DNA of 15,181 nucleotides from Abditibacteriales bacterium (GTDB taxonomy: Bacteria; Armatimonadota; Abditibacteriia; Abditibacteriales; JANWYM01): contig JANWYM010000038.1 of assembly GCA_025055355.1 (NCBI GenBank), positions 1 to 15,181 on the forward strand. Direction: 5' to 3'. Positions 1 through 6,447 of the stretch are shown piece by piece. A program made the translations under genes and the position numbers. Position 1 is the first letter of the stretch, and each line of letters opens with the position of its first letter. The notes below the pieces were generated by a model. That model was not told the DNA's origin and made no database searches. It saw only the letters and a program-made list of their open reading frames with translations.

Positions 1-232
1 GTTGGCACGTTGGCACGTTCTAACGTTCCAACCTGCCAACTTTCCAACCTGCCAACTTTCCAACTTTCCAACTTTCCAACTTTCCAACCTGCCAACCTGC
101 CAACGTGCCAACGTACTAACGTGCCAACCTGCCAACCTGCTAACGTGCCAACGTGCCAACCTGCCAACATGCCAACGTGCTAACGTGCCAACCTGCCAAC
201 CTGCTAACGTGCTAACGTGCCAACGTGCCAAC
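1..232. repeat. Octamer tandem array (29 units of 8 bp, continues left of window)
   Basis: The first 232 bases divide exactly into 29 octamers with no indel. Units 1-2 are GTTGGCAC, the reverse complement of the dominant GTGCCAAC. Units 3-29 all fit NTDCYAAC: positions 2, 4, 6, 7 and 8 (T, C, A, A, C) are invariant, while positions 1, 3 and 5 vary. TTTCCAAC units cluster in the left half (41-88); GTGCYAAC and CTGCYAAC dominate the right half. The array starts at base 1, so it probably extends outside the window, and it ends at a T-run (234-238). The open frames through it are a by-product of its composition and are not called as genes. Its function is unknown. Confidence 0.95.
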
Positions 233-250
233 GTTTTTCTCCCCTGTCCC

Positions 251-279
251 TCGCGTTCCTTCCGCCCTCCAGTTATAAT
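251..279 (+). promoter_or_regulatory. Candidate promoter of the rpiB operon
   Basis: A perfect TATAAT (274-279) lies 29 bases before the rpiB start. The hexamer 17 bp upstream (TCGCGT, 251-256) is a poor -35 match, so the -10 box carries the call. The promoter sits between the octamer array and the gene. Confidence 0.5.
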
Positions 280-308
280 AATCGCAAAGGGCGAATGGAG
301 GGCTGAAC

Positions 309-767
309 ATGCGCGTTGCCGTCGGATGCGACCATGCGGGGTTTCCGTTGAAAGACACGGTGATAGAGCAGTTGCAGTCGTTGGGGCATGAGGTGATTGA
401 CTGCGGGACGCACAGCACCGAGGCGGTGGACTACCCGGACTTCGCGCAAGCCGTCGCAGAAAAGGTGAGCGGGGGCGAAGCGGCGCGCGGCATCGTGTTA
501 TGCGGCAGCGGGGTGGGAGCAACGGTCGCCGCCAACAAAGTCGTCGGCGTGCGCGCCTGCCTGTGTCATGACACCTACTCCGCCCATCAGGGCGTCGAGC
601 ATGACGACCTGAACGTTCTCTGTCTCGGCGCGCGCGTCATCGGTCCTGAACTGGCGCGGGAAATCGTGCGGGCGTTCGTCGGGGCGCAATTTTCGGGGGA
701 GGAGCGGCATCGGCGGAGACTCAACAAGGTCTTAGAGATGGAGAAGAAGTATGCAGGGGAAGCATGA
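309..767 (+). CDS. rpiB: Ribose-5-phosphate isomerase B (RpiB/LacAB family)
   Basis: 152 aa, the usual length for RpiB, which interconverts ribose 5-phosphate and ribulose 5-phosphate in the cytoplasmic non-oxidative pentose phosphate pathway. The N-terminus has the family's GCDHAG loop (residues 6-11, with Asp8-His9), followed by DYPD (41-44). The catalytic-cysteine motif is LCGSGVG (64-70, Cys65), then the AANK segment (74-77) and HDDLNVLCLG (98-107), whose His98 is the expected second catalytic residue. The start is supported by a GGAGG-type ribosome site six to ten bases upstream. The last 17 bases overlap the start of the downstream regulator, implying co-transcription. RpiB versus related sugar-phosphate isomerases (LacA/LacB, AlsB) cannot be fully separated by eye, but the Cys and His pattern favours RpiB. 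Confidence 0.93.
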   Translation: MRVAVGCDHAGFPLKDTVIEQLQSLGHEVIDCGTHSTEAVDYPDFAQAVAEKVSGGEAARGIVLCGSGVGATVAANKVVGVRACLCHDTYSAHQGVEHDDLNVLCLGARVIGPELAREIVRAFVGAQFSGEERHRRRLNKVLEMEKKYAGEA

Positions 768-1737
768 AGATTCCTGCGCGAGTCAACTCATCGGCAACAG
801 CGCTGCCCTGCGTGCATTGCGCGCGCTTATCGCCGACGTGGCGGCTTCCGATGCCACCGTGCTCATTCAGGGCGAAACCGGCACGGGGAAGGAACTGGTG
901 GCAGAACAACTGCACGCGCTGTCCCCCCGCGCCGCCGCGCCGCTGGTGAAGGTCAACTGCGCGGCGCTGCCGGAGTCGCTGCTGGAGGTGGAGTTGTTCG
1001 GCTGCGTGCGCGGCGCGTTCACCGATGCGGTGTCCGACCGCATCGGACGGTTTGAAGCCGCTCAAGGTGGCACCCTCCTCCTCGACGAAATCGGCGACCT
1101 CAGCCTGACCCTGCAAGCCAAACTGCTGCGCGTCGTGGAAACCCGCGAGTTTGAGCGGGTCGGGAGCGTTGTCACCCGACGAGTGGATGTGCGCCTATTG
1201 GCATCCACCAACCGTGACCTGGAGGCTGCCGTCGCTGCGGGGACGTTTCGCGCCGACTTGTTTTATCGCCTCAACGTCGTGCCCATCTTCGTGCCACCGC
1301 TGCGTGACCATCCTGCCGACATCCCGGCGCTGGTGCTGCACTTCCTCACCGCGCTGCGGGAGAAGTATCCGCAACTGACCCCAACGCTCACGCCAGCGGC
1401 GTGGCGCGCTCTGATGAGCCACACCTTTCCCGGCAACGTGCGGGAACTCCGCAACGCGCTGGAATACGTCGTGCTGCGGGCGAAGGGCGCGCCGCTGGAC
1501 GTTTGCCACTTCCCGCCCCCGCTGTCCGCCCCGCGCCCTACCCTGCGGCTGCCTCAACACAGCGCGCCCCCCGATGAGGCGGAGCAGATCCGCGCCGCGC
1601 TCCAAGCCGCCCGCTGGCACCGCTCCGCCGCCGCCCGCGCTCTGGGGATGGACCGCACGACACTGTGGCGGAAGATGAAGAAATACAATCTGATGCGTGA
1701 AGACGACGCGGCGCAACACCACAACCTGTTGCAATGA
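751..1737 (+). CDS. NtrC-family sigma-54 activator lacking a receiver domain
   Basis: 328 aa. It begins almost directly with the AAA+ domain: Walker A GETGTGKE (41-48), the sigma-54 contact loop at 88-93, Walker B LLLDEIG (109-115), sensor I STNRDL (152-157), the YRLNV segment (172-176) and sensor II FPGNVRELRN (226-235). A Fis-type helix-turn-helix closes the protein (about 277-313). There is no N-terminal receiver, PAS or GAF domain, so it may be constitutive or controlled by a partner or by expression level. The loop reads GAFTDA instead of GAFTGA, a variant I believe also occurs in other activators of this class. The ATG at 751 lies inside rpiB behind a purine-rich GGAGAAGAAG site; an alternative ATG at 764 is in another frame. 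I see no clear TGGCAC-N5-TTGC sigma-54 promoter in the window, so its targets are unknown. Confidence 0.92.
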   Translation: MQGKHEDSCASQLIGNSAALRALRALIADVAASDATVLIQGETGTGKELVAEQLHALSPRAAAPLVKVNCAALPESLLEVELFGCVRGAFTDAVSDRIGRFEAAQGGTLLLDEIGDLSLTLQAKLLRVVETREFERVGSVVTRRVDVRLLASTNRDLEAAVAAGTFRADLFYRLNVVPIFVPPLRDHPADIPALVLHFLTALREKYPQLTPTLTPAAWRALMSHTFPGNVRELRNALEYVVLRAKGAPLDVCHFPPPLSAPRPTLRLPQHSAPPDEAEQIRAALQAARWHRSAAARALGMDRTTLWRKMKKYNLMREDDAAQHHNLLQ

Positions 1738-1817
1738 CAACAGCCCCGCAACAGAATCGCAGGGTTGGCGCGGGCAGTCCCGTTGCCAGATGACCGACGG
1801 AAAGCGAGGGCAAAACG

Positions 1818-2084
1818 ATGGCTTACGTCATTTGCGAACCCTGCATCGGCGTCAAAGACAAAGCGTGTGTCGAAGTGTGTCCCATGGACTGCATCTACGA
1901 AGGAGAGGAGCAACTGTTCATCCATCCCGAAGACTGTATTGACTGCACCGCGTGTGAATCGGCGTGTCCCGTCAACGCCATTTTTGAGGATGCCGCTGTG
2001 CCAGAGCCGTGGACGCACTACATCGAGAAGAACGCGATGTTCTTCCGACTGCATCCTGACGCTGCGCCAGCGCGTCGCCGATGA
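1818..2084 (+). CDS. 7Fe (3Fe-4S/4Fe-4S) ferredoxin, Thermus type
   Basis: 88 aa soluble electron carrier. The cysteine pattern matches seven-iron ferredoxins of Thermus and Azotobacter FdI type: Cys9, Cys17 and Cys50 are placed to bind the 3Fe-4S cluster, and Cys21, Cys40, Cys43 and Cys46 the 4Fe-4S cluster. Cys6 and Cys25 are extra. The opening VICEPCIGVKDKACVEVCP closely resembles what I remember of Thermus thermophilus ferredoxin, including the eight-residue spacing from Cys9 to Cys17. The C-terminal tail (PEPWTHYIEKN, then an Arg-rich end) is also typical. A GAGGG ribosome site lies about 8 bases before the ATG. The gene follows the sigma-54 activator by 80 bp on the same strand and ends 13 bp before a convergent gene, with no obvious terminator between them. 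Its redox partner is not in the window. Confidence 0.93.
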   Translation: MAYVICEPCIGVKDKACVEVCPMDCIYEGEEQLFIHPEDCIDCTACESACPVNAIFEDAAVPEPWTHYIEKNAMFFRLHPDAAPARRR

Positions 2085-2097
2085 CGCCTCTTATTCC

Positions 2098-2301
2098 TTA
2101 CTTCCCAGAAACCTCAGCGCACATGGGAGTTCCCTCGTGAGCAAGGCGCGTTTTCTGGGGCTCCTTAGGGCGATATAGTTCCGCGATGCGCTCAGGGGAG
2201 AATTGCGGCGGCTTGAGCGCCAGCGCGAGCCGCCGCAGTTGCGCAGCGCGCCGCAGCGCCCAACGGGCATAACGGGGGTCAGCGCGGTCAAAGGGACACA
2301 T
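2098..2301 (-). CDS. Small hypothetical protein coupled to the nucleotidyltransferase
   Basis: 67 aa, not recognised. Its ATG (2301-2299) overlaps the stop of the upstream nucleotidyltransferase gene as TGATG, and a GGAGG stretch sits about nine bases before it, a standard arrangement for translational coupling. The protein is Arg/Ala/Leu-rich in its first half (a predicted basic helix around residues 10-30) and ends in a polar tail. It has no membrane segment or known motif. Longer frames extend upstream into the neighbouring gene, but the coupled ATG with its ribosome site is the credible start. A partner or antitoxin-like role is only a guess from the pairing. Confidence 0.6.
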   Translation of the reverse strand: MCPFDRADPRYARWALRRAAQLRRLALALKPPQFSPERIAELYRPKEPQKTRLAHEGTPMCAEVSGK

Positions 2302-2768
2302 CACGGAGGGCCTCCTTCTAACGCCTCGATGTCTGCCAAGTCTTGCTTGGAGCCGCGCAGCCGTTTGAGGCGAATCAGCCCAGACTTGGAGACCACCCAG
2401 AGCGGGACCGCCGCCTCCCACGCCACAGCCTGCCGCTCGCCCCAGACCTCCCACAAGGTAGGGTGGTCCACCAGGAGAAAATCCGCCACCAGCACGTCGC
2501 TGCCGTCCTCTTCAATTTTGACCAAGCGATGCAACGTCAGCGTGCCTTGCGCTAACAGCAGCGGTTCTCCTAACTCCTCAAAGCCTAATGGCAGCAGAGC
2601 CGCCGCGCAGCGCTGCCAGTCCTCTGGCAGTAGGAGAAAATCCATATCTTGGGTAGCGCGGGGCTGGGCGTGATAAGCCACCGCTAAGCCACCAACAAGC
2701 GCGTAAGGGATGGCTTCGCGGTCCAACGTTTCTATGACGCGCTTGAACTCCTCATAAAGATCCAACAT
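2301..2768 (-). CDS. Nucleotidyltransferase-fold protein (MNT/AbiEii-like)
   Basis: 155 aa from the ATG at 2768. The core signature of the pol-beta nucleotidyltransferase superfamily is visible: YALVGGLAVAYH with Gly26-Gly27, then R37-x-T-x-D-x-D (Asp41 and Asp43 as metal ligands), and a likely third acidic residue in VLVADFLL (about residue 95). These features fit small families that modify a nucleic acid or protein partner or act in toxin-antitoxin pairs; the substrate cannot be read from sequence. An alternative in-frame ATG at 2813 would add 15 residues, but those do not resemble the family, and neither start has a strong ribosome site. It lies about 80 bp downstream of the metal ATPase and is coupled to a 67-aa gene, so the two form a candidate two-gene unit. 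Confidence 0.78.
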   Translation of the reverse strand: MLDLYEEFKRVIETLDREAIPYALVGGLAVAYHAQPRATQDMDFLLLPEDWQRCAAALLPLGFEELGEPLLLAQGTLTLHRLVKIEEDGSDVLVADFLLVDHPTLWEVWGERQAVAWEAAVPLWVVSKSGLIRLKRLRGSKQDLADIEALEGGPP

Positions 2769-2848
2769 AAGGCTTCTATTGCCGCAACGACTGGCGTTCG
2801 CCCCCCTACTCATCCGTTCAATCCGCTACCCAGATCCGTTGACCGTCC

Positions 2849-4954
2849 TCACTGCCGATACCTCAGCAACCGCATCGCATTCAGCACCACCAGCACGCCG
2901 CTGACTTGATGTGCCACCGCGCCGCCGATGACGCCCAGCGTGCCTTCGACGGCAAGCGCGACCATGAGGAGGTTATAAGCCAGCGCGAAGCCAACGCTTT
3001 GCTTGATGATGGCGAGCGTCTTGCGCGACAGCCCGACGGCGAAGGCGACCTTGCTGAGGTCGTTGGCGACGAGGGCGATGTCGGCGGTTTCGAGGGCGAT
3101 GTCGGTGGAGGCACCCATCGCCACACCGACGTCGGCGGTGGCGAGGGCGGGGGCGTCGTTGATGCCGTCGCCGACCATGGCGACGCGATACCCCTGCGCC
3201 TGAAAAGCGGCGATGCGCTCCGCCTTCTGTTCAGGCAGGACTTCAGCGTGCACGTGGTCAATGCCGACCTGCGTGGCAATGGTCTTCGCGGTGCGGGAGT
3301 TGTCCCCGGTGAGCATCACGACCTTCTTAATCCCCAGCTGGCGCAGGGCGTGGATGGCGGATTGCGCCTTTTCGCGCAGCGTGTCGGCGATGCTGACGAT
3401 GCCGCAGGGTTTGCCGTCGTGCGCGACGACGACGACGGTTTTGCCTTCCTGCTCATGTTTGCGCAGGTGCTGCTCCTGTTCCGCTGTGAGCGTGATTTGG
3501 TGCTCGCGCAGCAGGGCGGGTTTCCCAACGACGATCTTCGTGCCGTTGTGGTTGGCAACGACGCCGCGTCCGGCGACGTGGGCGAAGTCGGACGGGTCGG
3601 GCGTCTTCATGCCCATCTCGTTTGCCTTCTCGCGGATAGCTTGGGCGAGCGGGTGTTCACTCATCTTTTCCGCGACCGCTGCCAGCGCGATTAACTCCGC
3701 TTCGCCGTGTTGATGTTCTTCATCATGGAAACTACAGATGTCGGTGACGGCAGGTTTGCCTTCGGTGAGGGTGCCTGTTTTGTCGAACACGATGACGTTG
3801 AGCCGCCCCGCCGCTTCGAGGTGCGCGCCGCCTTTAATCAGCACGCCTTCCTTCGCGGCGCGTCCGATGCCGGCGACGATTGCCGTCGGCGTCGCCAAGA
3901 GCAAGGCGCACGGACAGGCAACAAGTAACACGGTGATGGCGCGGTGCGCGTCCAGCGTGACCCCATAGGTCAGCGCAGCGATGAGAAGCATGAGCGGCAC
4001 AGCGAAGGTCGCGTAGCGGTCAATCACACGCTGCACAGGGGCGTCGCGCTGCTGGGCTTCTTCAACCAGTTTCGTGATGCGAGCCAGCGTCGAATCCTTC
4101 CCGACGCGCTCGGCGCGCAGGACGAATGCGCCCGCCGTGTTGAGCGTGCCGGCGAATACCTCATCGCCTACGTTTTTGTCCACTGGCATGGACTCGCCTG
4201 TGATCGCGGCTTGGTCGACGACGCCGCTGCCAGCGATCAGCGACCCATCTACCGGGATTTTTTCGCCGGGGCGGACCACGACGACGTCGCCGACGACGAC
4301 TTCGTCCGTCGGGATTTCTATCTCCTGACCGTCGCGGCGCACGCGGGCGGTCTCGGGCGCGAGCGCCATGAGTTTGCTGATGGCGGCGCGGGCGCGGTCC
4401 ACCGTGAACGACTCCAGCATCTCGCCCAGGAGCATGATGAACACGACCTCGCCGGCCGCGAAAAACTCCTGAATACTCACCGCCCCAACGACGGCAATCG
4501 TCACGAGCAATTCCGCGTCCAACTTTTTGCGCAGCAGCGCGCCTATGCCCTCCTTGGCAATCGGGAGGGCGCCGATAAGGGTTGCCAGCAGGAACAACGC
4601 CTGCGCGCCCGGTGGCACATAGCGGTCATGCTCCGGCAGCAGGTCGCCGGTCGCCAGCAAATTCCACAGCCAACCAGCCAACAGGAGCAAACCCACTGCC
4701 GCCACCAGCGCTTTCTCCGTGCGCCACCACGGCGGGGACGGTCCTGCTCCTTCCACGCCGCACCCGGCGCGGCGCACGGCAGCGACGAGGCGGGCGTGAG
4801 ACACCGCGTGCGGGTCAAAGGTGACGCGCACGACGCTCTTGGCAACGTTGACTTCAACCTCCGTGACACCCGGCAACTGCCGCAAAGCGCGTTCGACCTT
4901 TGCCGCGCAGCTGCTTCAGGTCATACCCGTCAGTTTGAGAGTTTCGGTTTTCAT
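2849..4954 (-). CDS. Heavy-metal P1B-type ATPase with a selenocysteine (UGA) in its HMA domain
   Basis: Predicted 701 aa membrane pump that exports a soft or transition metal at the cost of ATP. From the ATG at 4954 the N-terminus reads LTGMT-U-SSC-AAKVERAL, a normal HMA domain in which an in-frame TGA (codon 13) replaces the first metal-binding Cys; Cys16 is the second. Then come about eight membrane segments, the actuator TGES (252-255), the intramembrane CPC (347-349), phosphorylation motif DKTGTLT (391-397), the HP dipeptide (434-435) and hinge GDGINDAP (595-602). A His-rich patch lies near residues 410-417. TM8 lacks the Cu(I)-type MxxSS pattern and looks closer to Zn/Cd/Pb pumps, so specificity is unsettled. 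Without readthrough, the gene could only start at a TTG (4885) inside the HMA domain, giving a 678-aa protein with no metal-binding motif there. The ATG has no strong ribosome site; transcription may come from the xdhC promoter. Confidence 0.88.
4873..4914 (-). promoter_or_regulatory. Candidate bacterial SECIS element
   Basis: In the ATPase mRNA a hairpin starts one base after the UGA. The outer stem of 8 bp pairs GCAGCUGC (4914-4907) with GCAGUUGC (4880-4873), with one G-U pair. There is an internal loop (GCG against G), then an inner stem of 6 bp, GCAAAG (4903-4898) with CUUUGC (4887-4882). The 10-nt apical loop starts GUCG, with a G (GGUC) closing the stem. The first loop G is 19 nt after the UGA. 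Position, stem length and a G at the loop start fit the rules known for SelB-binding bacterial SECIS elements and resemble the GGU loop of E. coli fdhF. The fold was made by eye. Confidence 0.75.
4916..4918 (-). other. In-frame TGA, proposed selenocysteine codon (Sec13)
   Basis: Coding-strand context is GGT ATG ACC TGA AGC AGC TGC (Gly-Met-Thr-stop/Sec-Ser-Ser-Cys). HMA domains have Cys at this position (GMTCxxC). Both sides are in the same frame and both encode typical HMA sequence, and only one codon departs from the family. See the ATPase entry and the SECIS candidate. Confidence 0.8.
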
Positions 4955-4968
4955 CAAGGCTTGGGACG

Positions 4969-4984
4969 CCCCAACTTGTTGGGG
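4969..4984. promoter_or_regulatory. Palindrome upstream of the metal ATPase
   Basis: CCCCAAC-TT-GTTGGGG is a perfect 7-bp inverted repeat with a 2-bp centre, 15 bp upstream of the ATPase ATG. It could be an operator for a metal-responsive repressor, a short mRNA hairpin near the start codon, or part of a dispersed intergenic repeat. No regulator gene of ArsR, MerR or CsoR type is in the window. Confidence 0.35.
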
Positions 4985-5031
4985 ATGGGACTGCCTGCCA
5001 CACTCCAAACAAGTTCGGGTCTCTGATGCCG

Positions 5032-5169
5032 CTACAAAACGCCCAACGCCCACACAATCTCGGCGGTGTTTGGCAACGGCTCCCGCCACAACCATGCAGA
5101 ACGCATCCAGAAACCGTTGACGACGGTGGAGTGAAACGTGCCCTCTTGCATCGGCACGTCCGTTCTCAC
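5032..5169 (-). pseudogene. Small ORF resembling a Uma2-family C-terminal tail
   Basis: From a GTG that overlaps the xdhC stop (GTGA, 5169-5166) or an ATG at 5151, this encodes 45 or 39 aa. The segment NGFWMRSAWLWREPLPN followed by an xxLGVL end looks like the C-terminal tail of Uma2/DUF820 nucleases as I remember them from Chthonomonas-like and cyanobacterial genomes. The nuclease core is absent, so this is more likely a leftover fragment than a working gene. A genuine small protein coupled to xdhC is possible. The call rests on memory of the tail and needs a profile search. Confidence 0.3.
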
Positions 5170-6326
5170 CTTACTTTCGCCTGCTCTCTCAGCAGCAGCT
5201 CCGCCGTGAACGACATCGGTTTGCCCATGCTTTCGGGCGGGACGCCGCGCCGAATGGCGATGAGTTCAGCAAGGATGCTGACGGCGATCTCGGGGACGAG
5301 CAGCGAGCCGATGTGCAGTCCGATGGGGGAGTGGACGCGCTGTAAGTCGGCTTCCGTAGCGATGCCTTCTTCCACCATCTCTTTGTAGATCAGCGTGATT
5401 TTGCGGCGGCTGCCAATCATGCCGATATAACGCGCTGGGGTGTGGATGACCTCACGCAGCACTTGAGCGTCGTGGCGGTGTCCGCGCGTGACAATGACGA
5501 TGAAGGTGTCGGGCGTCACCGGGAAGTGGCGACAGGTCTCCACGATGTCAGCGCAGACGCAGTGGGCTTCAGGGACGCGTTGCGGGTTGCACAGGTCGGG
5601 GCGGTCGTCTACCAGCGTCACGTCGAAGTCGCACTGCGCGGCGAGGCGGGCGAGCGTTGCACCGATGTGTCCCGCGCCTGCAATCAGCAGCGTGGGTCGG
5701 GGAAGGAAAATCTCGAGATAGACGGCATATTGCGTCTTCCGTCCTGCGTCATGTCCGTTGCCGTCCCGATGAATAGGGAAATAGAAAAGCTCCGGCTTTT
5801 CGGTGGCTTTCTCAAACAGCGCGGACACGCGGGCGGCGATGGCGTCGCGGAGGGCTGGCTCCATCAGGTGCCCCGTCATGGAACCGTCCGTCTGAACAAG
5901 GGCGCGGGCGCCGACGAGATCGGGGTCGGGCGCATCCACTACCGTCGCAAGTGCGACGCGCTGCTTGGACTCCACGGCTTGCGCCAGTTGACGGAGAAGC
6001 GGCGCGGACTGGTCGGCGTGCGGGTCAATGAAAATTTTCGCCGTGCCGCCGCAGATGAGACCGTCGTCCCAACCGAAGTCATCGTCCAGATGAAGGTCAA
6101 ACAACAGTCTCCTCCCGGAACGTATCGCATCGAGGGCGCGGAGGCGCGACTCCGCCTCCAGACATCCCCCACCAATTGTGCCGCGAATTTCGCCGTGCGG
6201 CAAAAAGATGGCTTTTGCGCCCGGCTTCTGCGGCGTCGAGCCGCTGGTATATACCACCGTCGCCAGCGCGAAGGGCTGCTCTTTCTCTGTCAACTCCACC
6301 GCTTCGGTGTAGATGTCTTTCATCAT
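5166..6326 (-). CDS. XdhC/CoxI family protein (molybdenum hydroxylase maturation)
   Basis: 386 aa. XdhC-family proteins bind molybdenum cofactor and help insert it, with its sulfido ligand, into xanthine dehydrogenase or CO-dehydrogenase-like enzymes in the cytoplasm. The N-terminal XdhC/CoxI domain shows GSTPQKPGAK (about 29-38), GTIGGGCLEAE (about 49-59) and the conserved ICGG (about 91-94). The C-terminal Rossmann domain shows GAGHIG (about 217-222), the DDRPDLCN strand end, and YIGMIGSRRK. The start at 6326 was chosen because GAGGG lies seven bases upstream and a good promoter sits further up; an adjacent ATG at 6323 is equivalent. No molybdenum hydroxylase subunit lies in the window, so the client enzyme is elsewhere. 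It is followed on the same strand by a small ORF and the selenocysteine-containing ATPase. Confidence 0.9.
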   Translation of the reverse strand: MMKDIYTEAVELTEKEQPFALATVVYTSGSTPQKPGAKAIFLPHGEIRGTIGGGCLEAESRLRALDAIRSGRRLLFDLHLDDDFGWDDGLICGGTAKIFIDPHADQSAPLLRQLAQAVESKQRVALATVVDAPDPDLVGARALVQTDGSMTGHLMEPALRDAIAARVSALFEKATEKPELFYFPIHRDGNGHDAGRKTQYAVYLEIFLPRPTLLIAGAGHIGATLARLAAQCDFDVTLVDDRPDLCNPQRVPEAHCVCADIVETCRHFPVTPDTFIVIVTRGHRHDAQVLREVIHTPARYIGMIGSRRKITLIYKEMVEEGIATEADLQRVHSPIGLHIGSLLVPEIAVSILAELIAIRRGVPPESMGKPMSFTAELLLREQAKVR

Positions 6327-6362
6327 GGTCCATCCCTCACTTGTCTGTGGGAACCGGCTCAT

Positions 6363-6391
6363 ATTTTAGCATGAAGACGTATAGAGCGCAA
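6363..6391 (-). promoter_or_regulatory. Sigma-70-type promoter of xdhC
   Basis: On the minus strand TTGCGC (6391-6386), a 17-bp spacer and TAAAAT (6368-6363) form a good housekeeping promoter, 36 bases before the xdhC start. The -35 hexamer is identical to that of the promoter at 9450-9478. Confidence 0.6.
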
Positions 6392-6426
6392 ATGTGACCC
6401 GACATAGGAGAGGCGTCTTGCCTGTC

Positions 6427-6442
6427 GCGTCGGGCGGGACGC
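6427..6442 (-). terminator. Short hairpin after the metalloprotease gene
   Basis: GCGTC-GGGCGG-GACGC gives a 5-bp GC-rich stem just past the stop codon at 6448. There is no U-run, so it is at best a weak terminator and may instead be part of a dispersed repeat. Confidence 0.25.
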
Positions 6443-6447
6443 CCAAC

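Noticed and set aside
1..17. TGGCAC motif as a sigma-54 promoter for the rpiB operon
   Set aside because: It belongs to the inverted octamers, and no TTGC box follows at the required spacing.
1..232. CRISPR array
   Set aside because: Units are 8 bp and contiguous, with no 24-40 bp repeats or unique spacers, and no cas genes are present.
2..391. Long plus-strand open frame through the octamer array
   Set aside because: It is a translation of the 8-bp repeat, begins with TTG, and runs out of frame into rpiB.
2906..3694. Long plus-strand frames opposite the ATPase, xdhC and permease genes
   Set aside because: They are antisense shadows of GC-rich genes with skewed His/Arg/Asp composition and no recognisable domains.
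4916..4918. TGA as a simple nonsense mutation or sequencing error in the ATPase
   Set aside because: Not excluded, but less likely: it falls exactly on the motif Cys, the gene is otherwise intact, and a SECIS-like hairpin with correct spacing follows.
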